Positions 35,329 through 46,130 are shown, counted from the stretch's first letter. The stretch is DNA of 46,885 bases from Porticoccus sp. W117 (GCF_030341905.1 NZ_JATAAF010000022.1:1-46885), one strand, 5' to 3'. The notes: a model not told the origin generated them from the sequence alone. Numbers and translations are program-made.

Positions 35329-38191
35329 GACTCACCTCCACCGTCTTTTCCGGTTTTTGGTAACGACCCGGCATCAGCTCTGCGAGTGCGTTAAAACTCT
35401 GTTTTACCCATTGATCGTAAATGCCCTGCCAACTGCGTTGGGCGTTGCGCTGGTGAATATCAATGGCGGTTTCTTCAAAGGGATAAGCCTGTTCTTCCAG
35501 CAGTAATTCGTACTGTTCCAACTCAAGTTCGCTGAGCTTTTTGGGGCGCTGGGAATTCATGAGGTCGCTGCTCAGGCGCGCATAAACCGAACCCAGTCGG
35601 AAGCTGGCCTGAGTGGCAAACTCCTGCACGCTGTAATCCAGCACCTCCTGATAGGCGGCAATGGTTTTCTCCATGGCAGCGCGTTTTTTCTTCAGACTTT
35701 TTTTCAGGGGCAATTTCAAAGCGATGGTTTCAAACACTTGATACTGGTCGTCTGCCAATACGTTGGCAGAAAATGCCGCCAGGTATTTGGAGCGCTCAGC
35801 GCCCTCTTTCGCCTTGTGGCCTACCTGCTTATGACCATCGATTAACTTGCGCAGCCAGAAACGGCGTTTTTGTGGCTCTTTGGTTGTTACGTACAGTTCG
35901 CTCATTTTGTAGCGGGCTTCGGTAACCACGGCAAAGGGCTCTGGATAGCTGTGAGCGTAATCGCGAAAATGCTCGATGGCTTTTTGCCAGTTTTTGGCTT
36001 TTTCGTACATTTCTGCGGCCAGGTATTGGGACTCCCTTTTCACTTCCGGGTCGTCGCTGCCTGCAGCCATAGCCAACAGTGATTCCGCTGCCGGTTGCCA
36101 TTTTTCCTGTTCCTGATAAACCACCGTCAGCTTGGCGGGAATAGTGGCCGCCAGTTTGTGCTTGCTGTGATTACGGCGAAATGCCACCAATACGTTTTCC
36201 GCCTGCTGCCACTGCGCCAGATCCATCAGGTAGGCCGCGGCATCGTACTGACCTTTAATGGCAATTTCCGAACCGGGAGAAATGGCCTGAATACGCAGCA
36301 GCTGTTCCACGGCACCGGCTTTATCTTGTGCCGCCAGCAACTGTTCGCCACGTTTAAATACAGTGGCCGCCAAACGCTCGGTGGTTTGTTGACGCGCCTG
36401 CTTGTGCTGCTTGCCTGCCATTAACGTCAATGCGCCGCGATAAGCCAGCTCCGCCTGTTCAAACTGTTGCAGTTCAAACTGACTGTGGCCCTGTACCAAC
36501 CAGCCAGTGCGCATTAAATCGGCCTGGGGCGCTGGCTGCCAATCGGTGACCTGACGAGCAGTTTCAATAGCGCGGGGATAATCTTTTAATGCCAGCAACT
36601 GTTCGGCGGATTTGGTGAGCACCGGCACCGCCCGCTTGTCATTGGCGTAATGGTTGGCAAAACGCTGGGCACTGTCGATTTTACGGTACTGCCACTCCTG
36701 GCCCTGCTCTGCATCAAGAGCGGCCGCCGTCAGGTATTGGTCGTAGGCGAGAATGGCGGAATATCCTGCCTCGGCGCCTTTGTCTTTGCTGAGGTAGTCA
36801 TAAGCCACCTGCTCGTAGGCATGGATGGCGGCAGGTAAGTCGTTGCCTTCGTACAGGCTTTCCGCCATCAGAAATACCATGCCCGGCGTGGCTTTATCAT
36901 CCGGGAAGGTGGCAATAAATTGGCTGTAGTAATCCGCTGCCGCCAAAAATGCTATTTGTACTTGATCCTGGCTGGGCTTTTTCTTGGCTTTCTTACTTTC
37001 AAGGGAAGTGTCGTTCAGCTGTTTTTGTTGCGCCTGGGCTTCGGCGTGCTGATACTTGGCCAGCTCGGTGAGGTAACTGTGCAAGTGAGGCCGCAAGGTA
37101 TCGCGCACAGGTTCACTCTTGCGCTGCCAGAAATCGCTGTTAATACCGTAGTTACTGACAAAGTTGCGCTTGGCATCCAGCACCAACAAGGGAAAGTTGC
37201 CCTTGCCGTACACGTCGATGGTTTTCACATTAAACAACGGCGCCCGATCGTGGCCGGGGTAGGTTTTAACAAACGCCAAAAACGTATCGGCACTGTCCTG
37301 ATAGCGTTCCTTATCCAGATAAAGGTCACCCAACTGTTGATAAAGAAGGTGCTGGTAGTGACGCTCGCCCTGCTCGGCAGCGACTTCCGCAATGGTTTTG
37401 GCACCATCCAGATAGGAGAACACCAGGCTCATCACCCGCAGGCTGTCGTCGGCAATATCCCGTTTTGAGCGGGGCAAGTTTTCCAGATCGCCAGCATTGG
37501 GAATCAGGCCGTCCAACACTTTGGCAAAGGAATCCAGCGAATCGCGATAGCGGTTGCGTTTGAATTGCGACCAACCGTGCATGTACAGAGCGTTGCGGTA
37601 GAAGGCGCTGTCGCTACCCTGCTGATGATCGATCACTGCCTGGTAAGCCTGTGCGGCGCCCCGATAATTACCCTTGCTAAACAACAATTCTGCGCGGCGA
37701 AATTGCGCTTCGCCGTAGAATGCTGACTGCGGGTAATCGTTAACCAGGCGATTTAGCTCGGTCATGGCTTGATCGACCTTGCCGTCTAACTCGTAGGCTT
37801 TCGCCAACTGGTAGAGCAGCCGGTCGTTGCCTTCGTGATCCGGGTGGTTTTCCAACAGCCCCTGGTACAGATCCACAGCACCCTGATAGTAGGGGCCGAC
37901 ATCCGCACCATCTACCTGACGCTGCTCACTCTGCAGCATTTCCAGACCCGCCAAACGGCGTTCGATCTTGCGGCGGGTTTCTGGCTCTTCGGCAATTTCC
38001 AGGGCGGATTTGTAATGGCCGACAATGTCCCCAAGGGTGGGCTTGGGCAATTCACGATCCACTGCAGGCAGCTCCGCCGGTTTCAGCTCTGCCAGTGTCG
38101 GAGGTGGCGGCGCTTTTTTATCGCCAAAGCCCATCCAGCTGCAACCACTGAGCAGAAGCAACAGCGAGCATAGAGGCAGCAAGTGCTTCAT
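35315..38191 (-). CDS. Large TPR lipoprotein (958 aa)
   Basis: Begins MKHLLPLCSLLLLLSGCSWM, a lipoprotein signal with Cys17. The body is almost wholly TPR/helical-hairpin repeats: LLYQLAKAYELDGKVDQAMT, AQFRRAELLFSKGNYRGAAQ, QLGDLYLDKERYQDSADTFL, LAAEMYEKAKNWQKAIEHFR and MSELYVTTKEPQKRRFWLRK. No enzymatic motif seen. Its size and place beside TolQ/ExbD/AgmX genes recall the large TPR proteins of the Myxococcus gliding complex, but sequence identity cannot be tested here. Coupled to the 626-aa TPR gene by a 4-nt overlap. Confidence 0.85.
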   Translation of the reverse strand: MKHLLPLCSLLLLLSGCSWMGFGDKKAPPPPTLAELKPAELPAVDRELPKPTLGDIVGHYKSALEIAEEPETRRKIERRLAGLEMLQSEQRQVDGADVGPYYQGAVDLYQGLLENHPDHEGNDRLLYQLAKAYELDGKVDQAMTELNRLVNDYPQSAFYGEAQFRRAELLFSKGNYRGAAQAYQAVIDHQQGSDSAFYRNALYMHGWSQFKRNRYRDSLDSFAKVLDGLIPNAGDLENLPRSKRDIADDSLRVMSLVFSYLDGAKTIAEVAAEQGERHYQHLLYQQLGDLYLDKERYQDSADTFLAFVKTYPGHDRAPLFNVKTIDVYGKGNFPLLVLDAKRNFVSNYGINSDFWQRKSEPVRDTLRPHLHSYLTELAKYQHAEAQAQQKQLNDTSLESKKAKKKPSQDQVQIAFLAAADYYSQFIATFPDDKATPGMVFLMAESLYEGNDLPAAIHAYEQVAYDYLSKDKGAEAGYSAILAYDQYLTAAALDAEQGQEWQYRKIDSAQRFANHYANDKRAVPVLTKSAEQLLALKDYPRAIETARQVTDWQPAPQADLMRTGWLVQGHSQFELQQFEQAELAYRGALTLMAGKQHKQARQQTTERLAATVFKRGEQLLAAQDKAGAVEQLLRIQAISPGSEIAIKGQYDAAAYLMDLAQWQQAENVLVAFRRNHSKHKLAATIPAKLTVVYQEQEKWQPAAESLLAMAAGSDDPEVKRESQYLAAEMYEKAKNWQKAIEHFRDYAHSYPEPFAVVTEARYKMSELYVTTKEPQKRRFWLRKLIDGHKQVGHKAKEGAERSKYLAAFSANVLADDQYQVFETIALKLPLKKSLKKKRAAMEKTIAAYQEVLDYSVQEFATQASFRLGSVYARLSSDLMNSQRPKKLSELELEQYELLLEEQAYPFEETAIDIHQRNAQRSWQGIYDQWVKQSFNALAELMPGRYQKPEKTVEVSRDIY

Positions 38192-40068
38192 GGCGCCACC
38201 TCAGCTGTTTGACTACCACTGTCATAGAGCCGCGCCAGCGCCAGACGCGCCTGGGACTGGTAGTAGCGAAGGCGCTGACGCTGGCGCTGCAGTTCGTCCA
38301 GCACCGCCACACGGAATTCACCCTCCGCCTGATTGAGAGCAGCAGCAACCGCTGTCTGCCGACCCTGCAAACGCTGTTGCAAGGCGTCGAGACGCGCCTG
38401 GTAAGGGGCAATATCCGGCGCCTGTTCAATCACATCCTGCAAATGACGGAAATTTTCCACCGCCGTCAGCAGCTGGTTTTCAAATTGTCGCAGGGCTTTT
38501 TTGCGCTGCCACAGATTGTCGGGGTACTGCTCCATGGCGCGCCATTTCAGCAGGCCACGGCTGCGGCGCAATATTTCCCGGTATTCGTCCTGTTCCTGAG
38601 CAGACAGTTCACCTGCAGCTGTCAGAACCTGCAAATGTTGCTGTGAACGTTCCACTCGCTGCCACAAGTCCTTGGTGTCATCATCCACCAATGCCATGGC
38701 ATCGTTGTTGTCGATAATGCGCTGCAGCTCAGCGGCGCGCTGATCCCCGTGGGCCATCATCTGTTGCAACTGCACCGGGAACTGGCGCTGTTCGATGGTT
38801 TGCAGCTTGTCACCGCGGGCCTGGCGGCGCTGATCCAGCAGGTGCTGAAAGATATCCAGTTTGCTCTGCCACTGCTCAAGCCGGTCTTGCATATCCAGCA
38901 GCCGGTGCACATCCACAGCGCGATTTTGCAGGGGCTGCAGGCTGAGGAAATCCGCCAAACGTTGAAGATCCAGGGAACTGTGATCTTCACTGTCCACCAG
39001 TTCAAGTGCCGCCAACAACTGTTCGCTGGTGAGGTCATCGGCGATCTGCTCCACCTCCACCAGCTGGTCGGTGTAGCTGTTTTCCGCGTCCAGATAGGCT
39101 TCCAGCGCCTGCCCTGGGGCTTCCAGTTTTTCGTAAACGTGGGGGATGGCCAGCAATGCTTCTTGAACGCTGGCGTCAAAGTCGGAGTGCTCACCCAGCT
39201 TTTGCCAGGCAGACAAAGCCATAGGGTACTGTTCCAGCTCCATAGCCGCCCAGCCGTAGCCCAGCAGCGCTCGCTGAATCAATGGGCTGTGCAGGCGCAC
39301 CTGAATAAAGCGATCCATGGCGCCCTGGTAATTCTCCGCCAGCATCATGCTGTAACCGGAAGCGGCCAGGGCTTTATCCCGCAGGGAACGGTGTTCTTCG
39401 CTGTCCAGCTCAAGATCCGCCAGAGCATCCAGATAGCCAACACCGAGCTCGCGATTGCCCTCGCGCACATGAGCAGTGCCCAGGTTGTAGTAGATGTAAG
39501 GCAGCCAGGGCGTCAGCTCGGTCTGCTGGCCAAACAACTGCTCGGCGTTGATGTAGTCCTGCTGCTTGATGGCCAGGTTGATAGTGAGGGATTGCAGCTC
39601 ATCCGCCATGGCTTTGGGCAGATCGCCGTTAACGCGCTGCAGGCTTTGGCTGGCGCCTTGCCAGTCACCCTGCTGATAACGCAGTTTGCCCAGGTAGAAC
39701 CAGGCAGCGTTACGCACCGGCTCCGGAGTATCGCTGCCAATCAGGCGCTCAAACACGGCGCTGGCCTGAGGTTCCATATCCAGTGCCAGATTGAGGCCGC
39801 CGCGCATCAACTCACCAGCATCGCCGTGGTTCTGGATACCACCACGCTCCTCGGCGATCAGCAACTCGGTTAATGCGGCTTGGTAGTCCTGTTGGAAGTA
39901 GTGGTAGAGGGCGGTGCCGTAGCGCAGATCTTGTACGGTAGAAGGTTGTACGGTGGAAGGTTTTTCAGTTTTTGCTGCCATTGCTGGAAAAACCAAAAAC
40001 GCCAACCAGGGGATAGCCCGTTTGGCGATGGTGCGTAAAGTCAGCAATGTGCAGTCACGGTGGGCCAT
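38188..40068 (-). CDS. Large periplasmic TPR protein (626 aa)
   Basis: Signal-peptide start (RTIAKRAIPWLAFLVFPAMA) followed by N-terminal TPR units (ALYHYFQQDYQAALTELLIA, YLGKLRYQQGDWQGASQSLQ, IYYNLGTAHVREGNRELGVG) and a long, Gln/Leu/Arg-rich coiled-coil C-terminal half (EGEFRVAVLDELQRQRQRLR). ATG 40068 is chosen over a TTG at 40095, which would overlap the upstream gene. It ends in a 4-nt overlap with the 958-aa lipoprotein gene. Probably a scaffold that partners with it. Confidence 0.83.
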   Translation of the reverse strand: MAHRDCTLLTLRTIAKRAIPWLAFLVFPAMAAKTEKPSTVQPSTVQDLRYGTALYHYFQQDYQAALTELLIAEERGGIQNHGDAGELMRGGLNLALDMEPQASAVFERLIGSDTPEPVRNAAWFYLGKLRYQQGDWQGASQSLQRVNGDLPKAMADELQSLTINLAIKQQDYINAEQLFGQQTELTPWLPYIYYNLGTAHVREGNRELGVGYLDALADLELDSEEHRSLRDKALAASGYSMMLAENYQGAMDRFIQVRLHSPLIQRALLGYGWAAMELEQYPMALSAWQKLGEHSDFDASVQEALLAIPHVYEKLEAPGQALEAYLDAENSYTDQLVEVEQIADDLTSEQLLAALELVDSEDHSSLDLQRLADFLSLQPLQNRAVDVHRLLDMQDRLEQWQSKLDIFQHLLDQRRQARGDKLQTIEQRQFPVQLQQMMAHGDQRAAELQRIIDNNDAMALVDDDTKDLWQRVERSQQHLQVLTAAGELSAQEQDEYREILRRSRGLLKWRAMEQYPDNLWQRKKALRQFENQLLTAVENFRHLQDVIEQAPDIAPYQARLDALQQRLQGRQTAVAAALNQAEGEFRVAVLDELQRQRQRLRYYQSQARLALARLYDSGSQTAEVAP

Positions 40069-40075
40069 AACCGGA

Positions 40076-40645
40076 TTACCACTCGCGAATTTCAAATTCC
40101 GGTTGCTGTTTGGCGCTGGAATCGGTGATTTTCAGCTCCAGTTGTTTGGCGTCGGTGCCCTTGTTGAGGGTCAGGGTCGCGCCGCGTTTGTAAGCGCGGC
40201 CATTGGGCCCCTCACCGGTAAAGAAAGCACTGACTTCGTGGTCGCCGGATTTGATATTGCCCAGATAAAGGCGCTGCACGCCCCCCTGATAAAGCGCCTC
40301 GGCTTGCTGATCCGTATACAGATAGCTGGCCACCATGTCGTCGTCGATCTTCAGTTTTACGGAGTCCAGGCGAAAGTAATGGCCCACGTCCATGGACACA
40401 AACACCGCCAATTGAGTGTGAGTGGGGAACAATAATTCCTCTTCGAGAATCAGCAAGTCCCGGTTCAGTTCCTGAACGCTTTGGGTGAGGTCGGCGACGC
40501 TTTGGGGTTCGGATACGGATGTTTCAACAGCAGCCTGTTCTTCGACCAAAGGCTCTGCGCTGGCTTCAGTAGGTGCTTCTTCGGCAACGGCAGACAGGCA
40601 CAATCCCGCCAGCGTGGCTGTCAGTAATCTGTGTAGTTTGTTCAT
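40076..40645 (-). CDS. Secreted protein, first gene of the TPR/TolQ operon
   Basis: 189-aa protein I do not recognise. Signal peptide (LLTATLAGLCLSAVAEE), an acidic Glu/Ala-rich linker with a short coiled coil (SVADLTQSVQELNRDLLILE), then a predicted beta-rich domain (TQLAVFVSMDVGHYFRLDSV, LKIDDDMVASYLYTDQQAEA, LYLGNIKSGDHEVSAFFTGE) that looks immunoglobulin-like. ATG 40643-40645 begins the operon; 244 bp of non-coding sequence upstream should hold the promoter. Confidence 0.72.
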   Translation of the reverse strand: MNKLHRLLTATLAGLCLSAVAEEAPTEASAEPLVEEQAAVETSVSEPQSVADLTQSVQELNRDLLILEEELLFPTHTQLAVFVSMDVGHYFRLDSVKLKIDDDMVASYLYTDQQAEALYQGGVQRLYLGNIKSGDHEVSAFFTGEGPNGRAYKRGATLTLNKGTDAKQLELKITDSSAKQQPEFEIREW

Positions 40646-40850
40646 AGCTAACGCTCGACGGCCCCAGATTTTTCAAATTAGTTATTATTCGCCGGAAAAC
40701 CGAGGCCAGGGTGCAACAGGCTCTTGTAACAAGCAGCGGCAACGAGAACTGTGTCTCAAAACTCCGTCACAGGGCGGTTTTCCAACCTATAGGGCGAGTC
40801 TAGCGGGGATATTGGGGAAACTTTGTGCTGTGACGCACAAGTTGGGGAAG

Positions 40851-40879
40851 AGCTGCCGTTGCGGTTACCAACGGCAGCT
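40851..40879 (-). terminator. Hairpin after the carbonic anhydrase gene
   Basis: AGCTGCCGTTG (40851-40861) pairs with CAACGGCAGCT (40869-40879), an 11-bp stem 10 bp beyond the minus-strand stop. The tract after it (CTTCCCC) is poor in T, so termination strength is uncertain. Confidence 0.55.
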
Positions 40880-40889
40880 GAATGAGTGT

Positions 40890-41750
40890 TCAGGGGGCAA
40901 TTTCAGACAGCAAATCCGGGTTAATCACCAGATTTCGCACGCCGTGAGCATGGTCTTCGTTATATATATTGCTTTTGCACCACTCCCCTACCGACTGAAT
41001 AGATAGCTTGGCCACCTTGGGGCGCACACTCCAGGAAACCTGGAAGGGAGAACCTTTTTCATTGTAGCCTGGCCCGGTGGTGGAACCCTCGTACTGAACG
41101 GGCTCGCCGGTATTGGCGGGAATATTCAGGGCTTGCTGATAACCATCACGTTCGCCGTGTTGGGTAAGCTGGCCAAAATCCAGGGCACTTTTGTCGTTCA
41201 CCAGAACAAACACCTGAGCTTCAACCCGTAACTGGGGATTGCCAATAGACTCGCTCAAACAAGCACCCAGGGTTGGGCCCGGTTTTACTTGGGCAGTAGA
41301 GTGAACGTAGTGAACCTCAATGGTATCCCCAGACTGCAAACTGCTGTGAACCCCTTTGCACACGGCGTCTTTTAAAGGTTTGCGCTCAGCAGCACTCAGT
41401 TGCCCGGTGTATTCGTAGCCACTGCCATATCCTTTGCCATCGCCATTACCTGCGTAACGGGTAAATTCGCCGCCCTTATGCTCTGCACCTTTGTGGAAAT
41501 GAATATTGCAGAGGTTCATTTCCGTATAAGCAGGGGCCGGGCTGAACAGGCGCTTATTAACGCCGGCAACGGACTCTATGTCACGTGGTGACTGGGGGCC
41601 AAAACCCGCACCGGCGGTATTGCTGGCCAGCGCCTCTCGTTGTTTGGCAATAACCTCTTCAGTCACTGCCTTGTTTGATTTTGAGGCAGCCCCGGTACTG
41701 ACCACACCCAATACCAGCAGCCCTGTTACAACGGTCGTAAAACGTTTCAT
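40890..41750 (-). CDS. Secreted delta-class-like carbonic anhydrase
   Basis: 286-aa periplasmic protein with a signal peptide (TVVTGLLVLGVVSTGAAS). The core MNLCNIHFHKGAEHKGGEF offers His84, His86 and His91, and DTIEVHYVHSTAQV offers His147 and His150; paired cysteines (Cys81, Cys131, LGACL) suggest disulfides. This arrangement matches the delta-type (diatom TWCA1-like) carbonic anhydrases recorded in some marine bacteria, which interconvert CO2 and bicarbonate. ATG 41750 has AGGGG 5 nt upstream. It stands alone, upstream of the TPR operon on the same strand. Activity inferred. Confidence 0.78.
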   Translation of the reverse strand: MKRFTTVVTGLLVLGVVSTGAASKSNKAVTEEVIAKQREALASNTAGAGFGPQSPRDIESVAGVNKRLFSPAPAYTEMNLCNIHFHKGAEHKGGEFTRYAGNGDGKGYGSGYEYTGQLSAAERKPLKDAVCKGVHSSLQSGDTIEVHYVHSTAQVKPGPTLGACLSESIGNPQLRVEAQVFVLVNDKSALDFGQLTQHGERDGYQQALNIPANTGEPVQYEGSTTGPGYNEKGSPFQVSWSVRPKVAKLSIQSVGEWCKSNIYNEDHAHGVRNLVINPDLLSEIAP

Positions 41751-41889
41751 ATTTACCCCTCTCCTATGAATTGCTAACGCATTATGAAGTACCGATAGAC
41801 TCTTGTGTACTGGTTCGGTTCTGAGTCGCCGAACACTACTTCCAAACAAGGTTTACAGCAAAATGGGTGGCAACGAAACTTGGAAAATC

Positions 41890-41982
41890 GTCATCGCGAG
41901 CGCAGCGTGGCGATCCAGTGGCTTTTGTTAGACAATCAACATCTTGCAAGACTCTAGATTGCGTCGCTGCGCTCGCAATGAC
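41890..41982. repeat. REP-like palindrome, family B copy 3
   Basis: 93-bp imperfect inverted repeat from GTCATCGCGAGCGCAGCGTG to CGTCGCTGCGCTCGCAATGA, in the 292-bp gap between the carbonic anhydrase and GNAT genes. Longer loop than the other two copies. Nothing else is seen in the gap. Confidence 0.8.
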
Positions 41983-42042
41983 AGTTTGGGGGGTTATCCC
42001 AAGCAGCAGTGTAGTTATTGAAGGAATCAGAGTGATGGTCAG

Positions 42043-42561
42043 TTATGGGTTCTTCACTACCTGCGGATGATTTACCGGCAGTTCATAGCGGGCGACCTTG
42101 CGCCCACCCAATGGCTTAACATCCACCAGCGAGAACCCATTGCCGGCATAAAATTGATGCAGGGGTTCTCTATCCCGGCAGTCCAGGCGCACATGGGCAT
42201 AGCCATTGCGGCGGGCAAATTGGCGGATTTCAGCCAGAGCAGCTGCCCCTAAACCCAGCCCGGTATAAGCGGGGCGGATGGCCAGTTTGTGAAAAAACAG
42301 GCTGGTTCGATCCGTCTTTTCTGGCCAATAGTAGGTATCCATGTCCATCAGAAACACCAGCCCCGCAAGCTCATCATCCAACTGCAACCAGTACAGTTGC
42401 GACAATTCGTAAGCCTCACGAAGAGACGACACTGAAACCTGCTCAGCCGTCCAAAAGCTGCGGTTTTTTGCATCCATGCGTTTGACCACCTCAAACAGTA
42501 TTGTCGAGGCTTGCTGCCAGCTGGCCTCTCCTTCCGCTTTAACCAATCTCATTGAAGGCAT
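42043..42561 (-). CDS. GNAT-family N-acetyltransferase
   Basis: 172-aa acetyltransferase. Motif A is LAIRPAYTGLGLGAAALAEI, binding the acetyl-CoA pyrophosphate, followed by FARRNGYAHVRLDC and the motif-B-like LHQFYAGNGFSLVD. The acceptor substrate is unknown. It starts directly after the ilvA stop (TAAATG), so it is the last gene of the ilv operon; M4 (RLVKAEG) is an alternative start. Confidence 0.87.
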   Translation of the reverse strand: MPSMRLVKAEGEASWQQASTILFEVVKRMDAKNRSFWTAEQVSVSSLREAYELSQLYWLQLDDELAGLVFLMDMDTYYWPEKTDRTSLFFHKLAIRPAYTGLGLGAAALAEIRQFARRNGYAHVRLDCRDREPLHQFYAGNGFSLVDVKPLGGRKVARYELPVNHPQVVKNP

Positions 42562-44139
42562 TTACTGCCGGCTCGCCAAAAACATGCCATAAGCCGGGTT
42601 ATTGCTTTCATCGGTGTAGATATAGCCCAGGCGTTCCAGGTGCTCGATAAATTCGCCCATTTCCTCATCGGGCACTTCAATGCCCGCCAGTGCCTGCCCC
42701 ACTGAAGCACCATGGTTGCGGAAATGGAACAGGGATATATTCCATTTGTCCCCCAGTACTTCCAAAAAGCGCATCAGGGAGCCAGGGCTCTCCGGCACTT
42801 CAAAGTTGTATAAGCGCTCGTTTTGCAGGCCTTTGGGCGAACCGCCCATCATGTAGCGCACATGCAATTTGGCCAATTCGTTGTCGGAGTAATCGTCTAC
42901 CCAATAATCCTGGGATTCCAACTCCTGCTTGAGAGCGGGCAGTTCCCGGTCGGCGTCTTGCAGTTGTACGCCAACAAAAATGTGGGCTTCCGCATCGGGC
43001 ACATAGCGATAGTTGAATTCGGTGATGGCACGGCCACCCATGGCACCGCAAAACTGGCGGAAGCTACCTTTGCGTTCGGGGATTTTTACCGCCAACAAAG
43101 CCTCACGACGCTCACCCAATTCGCAGCGTTCGGAAATATAGCGCAGGGTGTGAAAGTTGAGATTGGAACCACTCAGAATGGCCGCCAAGTTGCGGCCGCT
43201 GTAGCCGTGCATCTGCTGGTGTTTTTTCAGCCCGGCCAAAGCCACAGCACCCGCCGGTTCGGCAATGGCGCGGGTGTCTTCAAAAATATCCTTGATCGCC
43301 GCACACAGTTGGTCCACATCCACCTGAACCACTTCGTCCGTGTACTCTTTGGCCAGCCGATAAGTTTCTTCCCCCATACGCTTAACCGCAACGCCGTCGG
43401 CAAACACACCCACGTGTTCCAGATCCACCAGCTTGCCCGCTTCCAGCGCTGCAGCAAAACAGGCGGAGCCATCGGATTCCACGCCAACGATTTTGATATC
43501 CGGGCGCATTTGCTTCAGGTACACCGCCACACCAGCCAACAGGCCACCGCCACCCACGGGCACAAATACAGTATCCAGCTCAGGGTTTTGTTGTAGCAGC
43601 TCTTTTGCCAAGGTGCCCTGCCCGGCGATAACGTCCGGATCGTCAAAGGGTGGAATCATGGTCCAGCCTTTTTCTTCCGACAGCCGGCGGGCTTCGGCAC
43701 CGGCGTCGTCAAATGCGGCGCCGTGCAGCACCACGTTGCCACCCAGGGCGCGCACTGCTTCCACTTTAATTTCCGGGGTGGTTTCCGGCATCACAATGGT
43801 GGCATCGATACCCAGGCGGCGAGCGGAATACACCACCCCCTGAGCGTGGTTGCCTGCGGAAGCCGCTACCACACCAGCGGCTTTTTGTTCTGCAGACAGA
43901 TTCACCAGTTTGTTGTAAGCACCGCGCAACTTGTAGGAGTGCACCGGTTGGCGGTCTTCGCGCTTTATGGACACGGTGTTTTGCAGGCGCGTCGACAGGC
44001 GCGGCATATCCGACAGCGGCGTGACCACCGCCACCTCACCCACCGGGGCCAGCAGAATCTGGCGCAGGTATTCAGCAGCGCTCAATTGCCCATCGGTGTT
44101 ACCCAGGGGTTTGCAGCTCTCGGGGTTGTGATTGCTCAT
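42562..44139 (-). CDS. ilvA: Threonine ammonia-lyase, biosynthetic
   Basis: 525-aa PLP enzyme making 2-oxobutanoate from threonine for isoleucine synthesis. The PLP lysine is in HSYKLRGAYNKL, with SAGNHAQGVVYSARRLGID, the glycine loop PVGGGGLLAGVAVYLKQM and ILSGSNLN of the catalytic domain. Two C-terminal ACT-like regulatory segments (ALLAVKIPERKGSFRQFCGA and ERLYNFEVPESPGSLMRFLE) should bind isoleucine and valine. Length fits the 514-aa E. coli enzyme. Start overlaps ilvM by 4 nt. Confidence 0.96.
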   Translation of the reverse strand: MSNHNPESCKPLGNTDGQLSAAEYLRQILLAPVGEVAVVTPLSDMPRLSTRLQNTVSIKREDRQPVHSYKLRGAYNKLVNLSAEQKAAGVVAASAGNHAQGVVYSARRLGIDATIVMPETTPEIKVEAVRALGGNVVLHGAAFDDAGAEARRLSEEKGWTMIPPFDDPDVIAGQGTLAKELLQQNPELDTVFVPVGGGGLLAGVAVYLKQMRPDIKIVGVESDGSACFAAALEAGKLVDLEHVGVFADGVAVKRMGEETYRLAKEYTDEVVQVDVDQLCAAIKDIFEDTRAIAEPAGAVALAGLKKHQQMHGYSGRNLAAILSGSNLNFHTLRYISERCELGERREALLAVKIPERKGSFRQFCGAMGGRAITEFNYRYVPDAEAHIFVGVQLQDADRELPALKQELESQDYWVDDYSDNELAKLHVRYMMGGSPKGLQNERLYNFEVPESPGSLMRFLEVLGDKWNISLFHFRNHGASVGQALAGIEVPDEEMGEFIEHLERLGYIYTDESNNPAYGMFLASRQ

Positions 44140-44413
44140 GCGCTGATTCCTTGGCTTTGAGATACCGCTTGCGGCAGTACCTGCACACGGGTGACGTCGT
44201 AGTTTTTGCGCAACTGGTTTTCCAACAGGGACACTGGCCGCTCGCTTTCGACAGTAAGCAAAATATCAAATTGGCCACTGTTGTTTAATTGCGCGTGCAG
44301 GTCGGTTACGGAAAAACCGCGGAAACGCACGATCCGCAACAGGCGTTCCAAAGCGGCGAATTCGTTGTTGCAAGTTATTTGCAGCTTGTGCTCTGAGCAA
44401 TCTGAAAAGTCCA

Positions 44414-44414
<1 letters not shown>
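44136..44414 (-). CDS. ilvM: Acetolactate synthase small subunit
   Basis: 92-aa ACT-domain subunit that activates the large subunit and sets feedback control. Its single ACT unit is LERLLRIVRFRGFSVTDLHA with ILLTVESERPVSLLENQLRK. Overlaps the ilvG stop by 1 nt and the ilvA start by 4 nt. Size and single ACT place it with the small IlvM type rather than the 160-aa IlvH type. Confidence 0.92.
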
Positions 44415-46075
<1,661 letters not shown>

Positions 46076-46100
46076 TGCTTTACCTTTTTTAAAGCCAAAA

Positions 46101-46130
46101 AAAACCCCGCTAGATCATAGCGGGGTTTTA
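46101..46130 (-). terminator. ilv attenuator terminator
   Basis: On the minus strand AAAACCCCGCTA-tgatc-TAGCGGGGTTTT forms a 12-bp GC-rich stem directly followed by a run of T, 26 bp before the ilvG start and 22 bp after the leader-peptide stop. This is a classic intrinsic terminator at an attenuator. Confidence 0.9.

Noticed and set aside
38749-39873. 374-codon plus-strand frame opposite the 626-aa TPR gene
   Set aside because: Overlaps a coupled operon gene on the other strand; composition (Gln, His, Val, Leu runs) is that of a reverse complement of TPR codons.
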